From Psettodes erumei (taxonomy: Eukaryota; Chordata; Actinopteri; Pleuronectiformes; Psettodidae), in assembly GCA_016785225.1 (NCBI GenBank), contig JAFBJZ010000635.1:4507501-4571500 (forward strand): a stretch of 64,000 bases of DNA, read 5' to 3'. The position numbers were made by a program, and so were the translations under genes. Under the pieces are notes generated by a model that saw nothing but the letters and a program-made list of their open reading frames with translations, made no database searches and was not told the origin of the DNA. Of this stretch, positions 30,467 to 40,111 are shown piece by piece (position 1 is the stretch's first letter; each line of letters opens with the position of its first letter).

Positions 30467-30532
30467 GGTGACCTTTATCAGATGGGAGCGCTAACACGCT
30501 AATAGCCCTGTCCATGCTCCAATTAGAGCCGG
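30467..30532. promoter_or_regulatory. CNE candidate
   Basis: GACCTTTATCAGATGGG (GATA/E-box), ACGCTAATAGCCC and CTCCAATTAGAGCC. Confidence 0.32.
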
Positions 30533-30885
30533 GAGGAGGGGGGTCGGGGGTTGGGGTCGGGGGGGGGGCAGGCTGTCAGCGATGGAGGAGCAGACGGGTG
30601 GAGGAAGCCCGTAAAGACCGACCGTGACTTCTTAGTGGCGTGTGACGAAGAGCGGGAAGGAAACGCCGACACATCCAAACACAAAAAAATTGTCCTGATT
30701 CTACGTAGAACGCACAACGAGATCATTACAGACGACAACAACAACCAGGAGTTGGTGGAGTTTAGCTTCTTCATGGGGGGGTGGAGTCAATCTGACTCGG
30801 GTTTACTGAGACGTCCCAAAGGAGCCCACAGGACCTGGGAGCGGGAACCATGGGAAGCCATGCTGCGTGTTTTTTTACATGACAT

Positions 30886-30890
<5 letters not shown>

Positions 30891-30926
<36 letters not shown>
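30891..30926. repeat. (TA)n microsatellite
   Basis: TA array of 36 bp. The 30540-30890 interval holds no gene. Confidence 0.96.
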
Positions 30927-30930
<4 letters not shown>

Positions 30931-31228
30931 TGTACCTGAAAGAAACTATTTTTTCAGCGTCAACGTCAAATGGAAGCGTTAAATCCCTGACACGAGCGCC
31001 TCTTTGCTGAGTGGCTTTCATTGCTGCCGCTTCTCATCGAGTTCTTTGTTAAAAGCTGAATTTAATGCAGATCGCTTAAAAAAAGAAAAGAGACAGACTC
31101 GTTCTCGAGCGCCGTCTTCACAGGGCGGTGCTGCATAATACATAAAAAGCCTCCGTTCAACATCTGCTTTTTCTCCTCGCAATTTGTTTTCCCCTCGCGG
31201 GCCAAACACACTCAGTTACGTAGCACAA

Positions 31229-31307
31229 ATATATATATATATATATATATAAACACATATATATATACTGTAAATAATGTTATCAGCTGTCACGTGTGTG
31301 TGTGTGT
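31229..31307. repeat. (TA)n array with short (GT)n
   Basis: TA arrays at 31229-31250 and 31257-31267, then a short GT array at 31292-31307. Confidence 0.95.
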
Positions 31308-31696
31308 TTCCTCTCTCCCTGCGGACTGAACTCAGCGCTGACATGATACGAGATGCTATTGAACCCCCGGCCTGAATCGTTCCTCTCCCTGCAGCCTCCT
31401 CCAAAACTTTATTAGTTTTTCACACAGTTACGCACCAGGACGGTGCGCTAGTACGCAAAATATTTAACAGCCCGAGCTGCTTTGACCGGGAAACGAACAC
31501 GTAAAGGTGGAAGGGAACGAGACAAGGATGCATTGATCAGGAAATGGTACAAGACCCCCCACCCCAAAAAAAAAAACCTCCCTCTGCCCGTGGCAGCAGG
31601 AGAGATCGATGAATCTGCAGCAGTGAGAGCGCGGTGTCCGCCCGTGTTTAACTGGGTTTAATCACCTGGAAACGACACCAGGCGGCTACTCGATAA

Positions 31697-31697
<1 letters not shown>
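31308..31697. other. unique sequence, nothing recognised
   Basis: No gene or regulatory block stands out. An A11 run lies near 31566. Confidence 0.45.

Positions 31698-31742
<45 letters not shown>
31698..31742. repeat. (CA)n microsatellite
   Basis: CA array of 45 bp. It is the last one for 6.6 kb. Confidence 0.97.
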
Positions 31743-31744
<2 letters not shown>

Positions 31745-31890
31745 TACAGTTATAAAACAGCATTGGTCCCCGGACAGTCAGACGAGCGGCGCTCCTCAGT
31801 CTTGTGCATCGCCGCCTCATTTCCAACTTTCTCGTGGACACAGTTATCACGACTCTGCAGACATTTAATGTCTGAGACGGTGAATTTCTG

Positions 31891-31930
31891 GAGGGTGGAG
31901 TGAGGTGGGGGTGGGTGAGTGGGGGGGGGG
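31891..31930 (+). other. G-rich tract
   Basis: GGGGG, GGG and a G10 run with short spacers, quadruplex capable. Confidence 0.65.
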
Positions 31931-32342
31931 ATCACACGTAACACTACATCACAGCTTATCGAACCACAAACAAATAATCAACCTATAAACCGGAGCTGCA
32001 CCAGAAGCCATCACTTGTTTGCGGTCCTTTTCAACCCACAGCGCATGACTCCCCCCACCCAGTTGGTTTTGTTTCTTATTCTATTCTCATTACGACCATT
32101 TCCTGGCGGACGCCCTCGACTCGGCGGTTTGCGGGCGGGATGGAGGCGAACAAACGTAAGGGAAGCACAGAGAGCCGACACCCGTCTAATTGCTGGAAGT
32201 GACCCCCCGGCCCCTCGTCAGAAAGAAACAGCAGGAGTGAAAGAGGCGAGAGACGCACAAAGAGAGATGAGAGGGAGATAATATCAAACCCCAGGAGGAG
32301 GCCAACACGCAGGCTGAAGAAGAAAGGGCCTGTTGCATCAGC
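31931..32342. other. unique sequence, no gene recognised
   Basis: Open frames here are Arg-rich or poly-pyrimidine derived. Purine-rich from 32220 to 32320. Confidence 0.4.
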
Positions 32343-32368
32343 GGGGGGGTGGGGGTGGGAGGGTGGGG
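32343..32368 (+). other. G-quadruplex motif
   Basis: G-runs at 32343-32349, 32351-32355, 32357-32359, 32361-32363 and 32365-32368 separated by single T or A residues. Confidence 0.8.
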
Positions 32369-32515
32369 CTGCACACAACACAAAGCTACCGATTGTAAAG
32401 GTATCATCCGCCCCATTAGAGGGACGACGCAGGGGGTTCCAGCTCCGCTCAAGAACCGGCGGAGTGGTTCCGTCAAATCCCTCCTGCCTCCAGGTTAGAG
32501 GGAATCAAAGTGAGG

Positions 32516-32562
32516 AGCGGGTGGAGGTGGAGGTGGTGGTGGTGGGGGCTGGAGGTGGGGGG
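32516..32562. repeat. (GGT/GGA)n tract
   Basis: GGT and GGA units with G-runs, also quadruplex capable. Confidence 0.9.
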
Positions 32563-32580
32563 CATCACAGTGATGGAGAG

Positions 32581-32960
32581 TTCAGTTTATCGCCCAGACT
32601 GAGCCAGACTCACAGTTCTTATGACTGGGGGAGGAGGTAATGTGTAATAGGCGCAACTTCCTGCAATGGGGGTTGTGTGATATGACCAGCCCCCCCCCCC
32701 ATATGGGTCATTTAACATCCACGTGACGACATGTGTCTCAACATCTGATCAATAATAACTCAGTGATTCATTTTGTCACGCACTTTCTCCGACTTGTGGA
32801 AAAGTAAAAACCAAACCGAGCCTGAACTTTTAATTTGGAGCGGGCGTGGATAATCGCCGGGGGAAACTTTGGCGTCAATCGCTTTATCGTGTTGTCTGAA
32901 GTAAATTCATATATTTTTCTTCTGTTGTCGCGGTGCATTTTCAGGGAGAGAAACGTATTA
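32581..32960. promoter_or_regulatory. CNE candidate, diffuse
   Basis: GGTAATGTGTAATAGG near 32637, a C10 run at 32690-32700, then GATCAATAATAACTC and CAGTGATTCATTTTG around 32745-32780. The motif density is moderate. Confidence 0.2.
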
Positions 32961-33004
32961 TTACACTTTTGAACCCCGAGGGGGAAAAAAAAAAAAACCC
33001 GACT

Positions 33005-33075
33005 CCGCCGATGATATTGATTAGATCTGCTGATTATCAGCCGGAAGCGAATGAAAAGCTCCTGAGACAGTTTCA
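33005..33075. promoter_or_regulatory. CNE candidate
   Basis: GATGATATTGATTAGATC and GCTGATTATCAGCC (the latter an imperfect palindrome centred on GATTATC). Confidence 0.32.
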
Positions 33076-33342
33076 GCTACACACTGTAAGTTGGGTTTTT
33101 TTTTTCTGACGGCGTTAGAAAACATGATTCAGTTGGTGTCTTATTAAGAAAAGAAAAAAAAATCAATGCAGGATGGATGAGGAGACCTCTTAGCATCCCA
33201 TTTACTTTTATTTCTGTATGACACTTTAATGTCCCTTCATAAAAAACTCCACAAATGTGTTGATAATAAAGAAAGAGTGACAAAGGAGCAGTGTAAAAAA
33301 AAAAAAAAGGCGACAAATTTTTTTTGTCAGGTCGCCGTAGCT

Positions 33343-33400
33343 CCTCGCTCATTAATTACGCCTTTAATCCTCGCGTGTCCAATTAAAAGCCTCGGAGCCA
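33343..33400. promoter_or_regulatory. CNE candidate
   Basis: CGCTCATTAATTACGCC, TTTAATCCTCG and CCAATTAAAAGCC in 55 bp. The 33080-33340 interval before it is A/T-run-rich and holds no gene. Confidence 0.35.
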
Positions 33401-33506
33401 CGACGCAGCACAACACACACGCACGGTTGTTGCTTCGTGTGCCGTTTGTGTGCGACTCCTGAGAGATGTAACACAACGCCTTATTTCCTCTGTGTCTAAC
33501 CGCACA

Positions 33507-33527
33507 GTCGTCGTCGTCGTCGTCGTC
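33507..33527. repeat. (GTC)n microsatellite
   Basis: GTC array of about 21 bp. Confidence 0.95.
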
Positions 33528-33583
33528 ACGGCGTCGCCCTCCCGCAGCCTCCGCGGTTACTGACGCACGAGGAGTCCCCTCTT

Positions 33584-33655
33584 GATGATGTCACTGTGCA
33601 GTAGTGACATCATCATCGCCCCGGCCGCCCCCCCCCCCGCGGGGGCCCCGGGGCG
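33584..33655. promoter_or_regulatory. perfect inverted repeat of ATF/AP-1-like sites plus GC hairpin
   Basis: GATGATGTCACT (33584-33595) and AGTGACATCATC (33603-33614) are perfect reverse complements with a 7-bp spacer. Each arm holds TGATGTCA/TGACATCA, one base off the CRE TGACGTCA. A C10-GCGGGGGCCCCGGGG stretch follows at about 33629-33653 and can fold on itself. Confidence 0.45.
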
Positions 33656-33740
33656 TTTTCTTTAATTGAATATCAGGCGGCTTTATGATGCGGCCTCCCG
33701 ATCCGGTGCGATAATTATATCTCGGGGGCGTTTCTCGACC
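33656..33740. promoter_or_regulatory. CNE candidate
   Basis: TTTAATTGAATATCAGG, GGCTTTATGATGCGG and GATAATTATATC. Confidence 0.32.
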
Positions 33741-33852
33741 CGGCGCCTCGACCCTCACCTCCGAGTCGGAGCCGAGTCGCCGCTCTCGTTTCAGACGCGC
33801 TTGTGTTTGTAGGCCGGCAGACGCGTGCGGCGCCTCCCCAGCGGCGCCCAAA

Positions 33853-33945
33853 CCCATTAAGAATTCATCAGCGGCAAGATGGTGCTTTCCTAATCAATTC
33901 CGTGTGATGTGGCGTTCGGCCTCATTGACAGACGGGAGAGTCGCG
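33853..33945. promoter_or_regulatory. CNE candidate, strong texture
   Basis: CCCATTAAGAATTCATCAGC, TTTCCTAATCAATTCC and GCCTCATTGACAGACGG in 90 bp of unique sequence. Confidence 0.36.
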
Positions 33946-34640
33946 GAAGTGTGAGGAAGGGACGAGCCCGGGCTCAGTACTTATACTACAGGGCTCGGTG
34001 TGTGCGGACACGTACTTTTGTGTACTTTGGATCTCGGGGCTGTTTGTCACCGTTTGAGCCCAGTCGGTAAAGAATGATGTCAGGTGCAGTGAAGACGGAT
34101 CGTTTCTGAACCCGTTCGCTCCTTCAGGAGGTTCGGAAAGTCAGGAAAGCTGGAACTTCTTCCCTTAATGTGACGGGAAAAACAGCCGGGCCTCTCCTGC
34201 TCACCACGATTTAAACAAAAATAAATAAATAAAGGAACTGGACTCTGCTGTTTTGACTGGAGTTGCCAGAAACCCACTTAGACTGGAGTGTGTGTATACG
34301 TTAGCTTGGACGTATCTCGCCGTGTGTTTACTTCCCTCCTCGCACGTCGGCAGCATCTTTGAGGGGAAACACGTTTAACAACAGCTGCGGAGATCACTCA
34401 GCGTCACGTGAAGTCGTCGGCGCCGCCGGCGGTTTCCCATCGCAGGCAAAAAAAAATCGCTTACCGTCCCCGCGCCTTACTGAAAACGAGGAACAACCTT
34501 ATTATCTAATAAAAGCCGGAGCCGGAGCCGGAGCGAAACTCTGGGCCTTCGGGAGTCTCGTCACGTCCGTCGACGAACTGCGTTTGCAGTTTTTAAACTC
34601 AGAGACGCCGCCGCAGGGTGAACACGGCGCACGTGAAAAC
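33946..34640. other. unique sequence, no gene recognised
   Basis: Contains a (GCCGGA)3 tandem near 34515-34533 inside a plus-strand open frame (34359-34700). The frame lacks a splice-bounded, protein-like pattern. Confidence 0.4.
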
Positions 34641-34644
34641 AAAT

Positions 34645-34866
34645 CGTACGGGGCTTTTAATATTAGATGCAGCCGTGGTTTTCACACAGCTACGGGATGA
34701 ATAATAAAAGGCAGAATATGAGATAATCTATGTATAATCTCAGCAATCTGCATTGTGAAAAATACAAATGGAAATAATATTCTGGATTTCACCTTAAAAA
34801 AAAACATGCTCAGCTTTAAGCACCGTCGTGCAAACCCTCCGTCTTAACCTTGTTTGACCTTTGACA
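34645..34866. promoter_or_regulatory. CNE candidate with DR1-type nuclear receptor site
   Basis: CTTTTAATATTAGATGC, GAATAATAAAAGGC, GAGATAATCTATG and TATAATCTCAGC in an AT-rich 150-bp block. TTTGACCTTTGACACC at 34852-34867 reads on the minus strand as a near-consensus DR1 (AGGTCA-N-AGGTCA) element, as bound by HNF4, RXR or COUP-TF. Confidence 0.36.
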
Positions 34867-35030
34867 CCAAGTCAAACATAATAAAATTTAAATTATATTC
34901 ACCACAACGTTCGATGCACTTATTTCCTTTTTCATATTTTTTTAAAAACACATTTAAATACACACAGATCTGTGCACTGACACAACTGAACATTCTGGAT
35001 GCGCGGCTGAGGTTAAATTTAGCAAGAGAA

Positions 35031-35096
35031 CAGCAGCAGCAGCAGCAGCAGCAGAAGAAGAAGAAGAAGAAGAAGAAGAAGAAGAAGGAGGAAGTA
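35031..35096. repeat. (CAG)8(AAG)11 compound triplet array
   Basis: CAG repeats at 35031-35054 pass in register into AAG repeats to about 35088, then GGAGGAAG. Confidence 0.96.
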
Positions 35097-35139
35097 AATA
35101 AAAAAAACAGGCAGGAGAGAGCCCCCCCCCCCCGCGAGC

Positions 35140-35235
35140 CGAATGCAGGGACATGAATGATTCAACATCTGGCTTCTCCACATGTGTCGCCCTCTTCTGC
35201 GTAATAATGTTTGCTCGGGCTTCAAACTCTGGCAC
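35140..35235. promoter_or_regulatory. CNE candidate
   Basis: GAATGATTCAACATCTGGC, CCACATGTGTCGCC and TGCGTAATAATGTTTGC following a C11 run. Confidence 0.28.
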
Positions 35236-36095
35236 GTCGGCCGCGCTCATCCACCTGAGGCCTAAAGTACACAAAGTACGCAGCAGCAGACAGAAGTATC
35301 AGAGGAGCCTCAGATACTGCCTGAAATACTGCGTCAGGTGCCGCCGCATCCCTGAGCCGACCCACGGGTCTGACGCCGCGTGAAACGCCTCCGTGGTTTC
35401 ACAGCGGGATGAAACAGTAGCCCACACAGGAAGTTGGCTGTGCAGCTTTTTCAGCAGAGAAGAAGAATCTTTGATACTTTAGCGTCCAATTCCAAAAATC
35501 GTGTAAAACCGGAGCAGGACATCGAACGCTTCATGTCGTCAGGACGTTTAACAGGATGAGAAACAACTTGAGATAAGAAACCGAAAGGCCTCGTGAAACA
35601 CGACACCTGAGAGACGGGCGGCACGAGGCCCAGCAACTTGTTTTTGGGGTTATTTTTTTTTGGCGAGGATGCACCGACGAGACGAATGTTCACGAGCAGC
35701 GTTTCCCGGAGATAAAGGTACGGGGAATAAGCCTTTCTCACATCAGCGCCCTCTGAAGTTCACCCATCACATCCTTCGGGGGGGGGGCACTTTTTTTTTT
35801 TTTTCCTCTTCAGAGCTGGAGCGTTTTCGCACGGCGTCGGCAGGAGCTGCTCCGCTACCCCCCACACTTTGTTCTTCAAGAGCTCGGAGATTACGGCGGG
35901 AGATTAAACTGAACTGATGGCAACTTCAATGGCTGCTCTCAAACCGGGCGCGGAGCGGTGTCGGCAGCTGTGTGAAAAAGGCCTCTTGTGATTTTGTTGT
36001 TAGAGGCGGATTCAAAAAAAAAAAAAAAGACGGGACAGAGGAGCGAGACTAAAATGCCAAATATATCGAATATGTCAAACGGTACTGCTGCTTTC
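35236..36095. other. unique sequence, no gene recognised
   Basis: Includes AGCGCCCTCTGAAG near 35744, a partial CTCF-like core. Also a G9 run near 35780, T12-13 near 35791 and A13 near 36015. Confidence 0.4.
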
Positions 36096-36099
36096 CTGC

Positions 36100-36220
36100 G
36101 TTTAAGAATGTGGTCAAAGTGATTTTTTAAATGTCACCTTGCGCGGCGGGACATTGGGAAAAGCACTTTTGTCTATTTTTTGACATTTTATGCACAGCGT
36201 GATTAATGGATTAATCAGAA
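36100..36220. promoter_or_regulatory. CNE candidate with paired TAAT/ATTA
   Basis: GTGATTAATGGATTAATCAG at 36200-36218 contains TAAT-GG-ATTA and the OTX/PITX-type GGATTA. Confidence 0.3.
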
Positions 36221-36524
36221 AAAGAAGAAAAAGGAGGGATTGTGCTCACAGTGTTCCCACGATCGGGAACAAAACTTCCAGGAGATTTCATCAGTCGTGA
36301 AAAAATCATATCCAGAGCGAACGCCGGGTTAAAGAAGAACAGCTTTGACTCGGTGACTCGGCAGCTCGCGGGTCCAGACTCGACGAGATGTTAAAAATAA
36401 GAAGGTCTCCCAGTTTTCAGGACGCGTGCGCGTCCTCTGAGCTGAGAACTGGGCCCGGACGTGTTGGTTTCATGGAGGCGACGGTTTGTTTTGGACTTTG
36501 ACGGTGTTTACGCAGACGGGCGCG

Positions 36525-36755
36525 CGCCGGCATTAATTAGGTGCTTAATGACTCAAAGGAGACGCTTTTTTTTTCTTCTTCTTCTTTTTGGATATCTGCA
36601 GGCATCCACGCAGATGAGCTTCAGCGGCGGCATGAAGAAAAAAAAAAAAAGGCTGAGTGAAGTCAAGGTAAAAGGATAAAAGATTTATTGGGCGGCGACC
36701 GCGCGGTAAATAATTCAAAGCCCAGAGCTCGATTAAGGACAACAGTTTGATGTGC
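36525..36755. promoter_or_regulatory. CNE candidate, diffuse
   Basis: GGCATTAATTAGGTGC and CTTAATGACTC at 36529-36556. After T and A runs come GGTAAATAATTC and CTCGATTAAGGAC. Confidence 0.25.
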
Positions 36756-37315
36756 AGCTAAACAAGGAAGGTGAGCGCCGTTTATGGGACGGATCGGTCC
36801 CACGTTGGAAGGTTTCGCTCGACCCGCCCCCCCAACCCCGAATTTACGTTCGACTCGGTGGAGTGTTGTGGGACGAGCAGCTGAGCCAACGTCAGCGAAC
36901 ATCAGGACCAACTCGCCGCTTCCCCAGTGCGACGAAAGACGACGTCTCCGTTCATTCGCGGTGTCCTCAGTCGCCGTTGAACCGCATCCTTCAAATGAGT
37001 CACCGGCCAATAAGTGAGTCACTCGGGAAGAGAAGACAGCGGGCGAACGCGGTGAGCAAGTGGGCAGATAAAGTAGGAAGAAGTTTGTTTTGTTTAGATA
37101 AAACAGACGAGAGAGGCGGCCGGGGGGAAGACGGCTAAACTAAACTGAGCACCCGCGAGAGGAAAAAAAAAAGTCCGACCCCCTCGTCTTTCGCCCTCCG
37201 TCTCTCCCTCGCCGGGGGCGTCTGAAAGCGCGGCCCGGAGGAGGAGAAGGCGTGGGCGGCCGTAAAGATGACTGATGTGCGCAGCAGATGGAGAGTGTTT
37301 TACGACCTGCACCCG
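36756..37315. other. CpG-rich sequence, no gene recognised
   Basis: Frames open on both strands have Arg/Pro/Ser-rich translations without pattern. Confidence 0.4.
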
Positions 37316-37317
37316 CA

Positions 37318-37378
37318 CTCAATTTAAGTGTGTGTAAAATTGATGGCCGACCATAATTGACCTCTGTAGCCACTACAG
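37318..37378. promoter_or_regulatory. CNE candidate
   Basis: CTCAATTTAAGTGTG, AAAATTGATGGCC and CCATAATTGACC (TTGACC) in 60 bp. Confidence 0.34.
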
Positions 37379-37789
37379 TACCGAAAGCTGTTCCTCCGCT
37401 TTGAGAGAGGAGGAGGAGGAGGGGGAGTTCTTTTCTCTCCCTCTCTGATACGGGGAGGAGAGGGAGGGGGGGCGTTTGATTTATGTAACTCTGCGGCAGG
37501 TCTGCGTTTCAGCATCGCAGGCTTCTGATGGATTATTTTGTCGGGTGGAGGGAGGGAAGAGGAGGAGAAGGAGAAAAGGCAGGTGAAGGCGGGATGAGGG
37601 AGGACGGGACGGCAAAGGGAGAATAAATAGAGAGGCGATGAGTAACCGGTTGGGGGGGGCGGGTATAGATAGCGAAGCGAGGAGGAGGAGGAGGATGAAA
37701 ATAAATGATGGGGAAGGGAAGCGAGCGGCAGGATGAAGACGATGTGAGAGGTGGCGGAGATTTGCGGCGGCTGAAGGATATCCGTCACC
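37379..37789. other. purine-rich region
   Basis: Long GGA/GAG-rich stretches (about 37404-37470 and 37545-37760). The minus-strand frame across them is poly-Ser/Pro/Leu low complexity. Confidence 0.5.
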
Positions 37790-37809
37790 CCACCACCACC
37801 ACCACCACC
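37790..37809. repeat. (CCA)n microsatellite
   Basis: CCA array of about 20 bp. Confidence 0.95.
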
Positions 37810-38144
37810 GACACCGGATAACGCACCGTTGTCTCCACCCGGCTACACCCGCTGCGCCCGTGAACGACGCGCCTCTCCACTGATGATTTTATCCCCATGG
37901 ATCCTGCGTCTGCTAGCTTCTCCTCTTCTAATGGCTTAACTTTGTTAAGAAACACGTCGTGTAAATAAAGTTTATTAGAACTAGAAGGAGTCGCTGGGCC
38001 CAGAACGACCTCCTCTGCACGGCGCGGCGGCATCGCACATCATCTCACATCATTTCCGACACGTCTCAGAAAACAGCGGCCGACTCCGGAGCAGCGGTTT
38101 AAGAGCCGGGCGTTAAAGTTTCATGAACGCGGCAGCAGACGGAC

Positions 38145-38262
38145 ATCTTGCCCGCTCAAGGCTAATTTTTACTGGGAACATCTTGACCCGCCCGGAGCGA
38201 GACGTAATGGAAGGCGGAAACGAAACAACATGAGCCGCGCTAATTTTACTGCAAACAAACAA
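38145..38262. promoter_or_regulatory. CNE candidate
   Basis: GGCTAATTTTTACTGGG and GCGCTAATTTTACTGC form a near-duplicate pair 65 bp apart, with GACGTAATGG between. The 37810-38144 interval is unremarkable. Confidence 0.3.
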
Positions 38263-38390
38263 ACTGAATCCTGAACTGGGGGTTGTGGTTCTGAGCCAGG
38301 ACCAGTTTAAACACGCCCTGATCTTCTGTTGGAGAGCTGAACAGATGGCACCCAGGTTGCTACCTAATAATCTTGGACAACCTTCTCCCG

Positions 38391-38395
<5 letters not shown>

Positions 38396-38439
<44 letters not shown>
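38396..38439. repeat. (CA)n microsatellite
   Basis: CA array of 44 bp. It is followed by CTTGTTAATTACGAGC at 38460 and a (GTT)n at 38508-38528. Confidence 0.97.
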
Positions 38440-38628
38440 ACAGCGAGCTCAAAGCATGACTTGTTAATTACGAGCGTTGCTGTGTGGTCATGGTGACCCG
38501 GCTCCTCTGTTGTTGTTGTTGTTGTTGCTATTATCTTTTAATATCAGGCCTCTTTAACGTGCTCAGTTGTGAATCTTGCATTTTGTTTCATCCAACACAG
38601 TCTGTCAAAAAAAATGTGACGTACTCAC

Positions 38629-38744
38629 CCGTTTGTGCGGGTGAGTTTACTTTTTGAAATGGACTCGCCACATTGACTGTGAATGGCGTGTAGGCTGACC
38701 AGGTCGTCCACGTCCACGCCGCGATCCGCCTCCTCAAACTTAAC
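38629..38744 (-). other. putative internal coding exon, minus strand
   Basis: A pyrimidine-rich lead-in ending CACGGCAG precedes 116 nt open in one frame (phase 0 in, two bases over out) that end at a strong GTGAGT donor. The 38-residue translation is mixed acidic/basic, beginning VKFEEADRGVDVDDLV and ending KLTRTN. About two thirds of codons end in G or C. I cannot name the protein. No adjoining exon of matching phase was found, so this may be an isolated exon of a gene with very long introns, or chance. Confidence 0.3.
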
Positions 38745-38819
38745 CTGCCGTGAACCGGGAACAGACGCCCGGGAGCGGGGAACACATCTGCTCCGCTGGA
38801 GCACAAACATCAAACATCC

Positions 38820-38850
<31 letters not shown>

Positions 38851-38852
38851 CT
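38820..38852. repeat. (CTT)n microsatellite
   Basis: CTT array of 33 bp, polypyrimidine. It sits 76 bp beyond the candidate exon's acceptor. Confidence 0.96.
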
Positions 38853-39084
38853 CTTGCCACTCGTCCTGTTTACGCTCACAGCGAGCGCGGCGCTTCCTGG
38901 CGTATTTATCAGCACGCTAATCAGCCTGATATCCTGCAGCTGTGCGTGTTCCCTGGTCGACGCCCACTTCAGGACCAACAACGCCGTCGGTTTCCCCTCT
39001 TCTGCCGAGCTGAGCCCAGCGCGTCGATCGGGACGTGATTGCAGCCCGTGTGACGTGAACGCACGCGCTCGCTCTTCATATACC

Positions 39085-39215
39085 CGCGGCGTGTTTGCCC
39101 ACGTTGTTTTCATAGCGCGCTTATTAAACTTTCCATATTTGCGCCGCGGCTCCACCTCTCCCAGTGAAAAGGAACGCTGTATATCTCCATGTATTAACAA
39201 GGCCATTCCTGCGTG
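39085..39215. promoter_or_regulatory. CNE candidate
   Basis: CGCTTATTAAACTTTCC, CATATTTGCGCC, AGTGAAAAGGAACGC and CATGTATTAACAAGG. Confidence 0.32.
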
Positions 39216-39242
39216 AGCTCTTCTTGTCTGGATGTGTGTACA

Positions 39243-39244
<2 letters not shown>

Positions 39245-39282
<38 letters not shown>
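39245..39282. repeat. (GT)n microsatellite
   Basis: GT array of 38 bp followed by ATATACAC. Confidence 0.97.
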
Positions 39283-39287
<5 letters not shown>

Positions 39288-39481
39288 CACTGCGCATGCA
39301 GACCTTGTATGAATAAGCCCTCTGTGGTGCGTGTCCTTCGTTTATTCCTGCTGGAAATGTGAGGAGCTCAGGATGTAGGCTGAAGTGGTCTCGGCACACT
39401 TCTCTCCTCCACTCGCTTTCAGATTAAATTCGGTATTGCCACTTGAAACTTTGCAGAAAGCTCAACCACAACAACAGCTGG

Positions 39482-39512
39482 TGGGGCTGGGGGGGTGGTG
39501 GTGGGTGGGGGT
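39482..39512 (+). other. G-quadruplex motif
   Basis: GGGG, GGGGGG, GGG and GGGGG runs with spacers of one to seven bases. Confidence 0.65.
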
Positions 39513-40057
39513 CAGAACACAGCTGAGTGCTGCGATGATTTCAGGGGAGGGAGGTGAGCGGTTTTTTGTGACAAAACCCCGGCGTCACATCTCCACACGT
39601 TCGTACCGAAGGCTGCGCAGGAAACAGCCTGTCGAACGCAGCAGCCAGGGGGGTGAGCAGCCTTGCTCATGGGCAACCGGGCAGTGCACGTCCAGCACCA
39701 CCTTTTTCATTTAGGTTTGTGTGTGGAGATCAGATTACGAGACGTGAGTGAGGATGGAAACAGAGGGCGATGACCCCTGACCCCATCAGCGACGACTCCT
39801 TCAAGTTCCCACTGTTTAATTCATCCTCAGTTCAGTCACCGTGTTACATTCACTGACCAAGCTGCTCAGGAGCGCGTTAAAAAAAAAAAAATCACACTTT
39901 ACATTCCTCCCCTGAGTTCACGTCCTCCCACTTCACCATCAAATATTTGTCGGTTGTTTTTTGTTATTTTTAGTTTTTTTGGCGGACGACCACACAAAGC
40001 AGAGTCTCCTAAAGTAGAGCACAAACAAGCAAGTCATTTAAAAGTTTACTTGCACTG
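39513..40057. other. unique sequence, nothing recognised
   Basis: A13 run near 39879. No gene or regulatory block stands out. Confidence 0.45.
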
Positions 40058-40072
40058 ACACACACACACGCA

Positions 40073-40109
<37 letters not shown>
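40058..40109. repeat. (CA)n with CGCG inserts
   Basis: CA array with CGCACGCG at 40068-40077. Alternating purine-pyrimidine throughout. Confidence 0.96.

Positions 40110-40111
<2 letters not shown>

Noticed and set aside
31229..31267. TATA-type promoter in the TA arrays
   Set aside because: Simple (TA)n microsatellite without other promoter elements or downstream frame.
38625..39290. 221-codon minus-strand frame beginning in a GT array
   Set aside because: Only the last 39 residues (the 38629-38744 segment) look like coding sequence. The rest is repeat-derived His/Thr and poly-Arg, and the splice sites argue against a single long frame.
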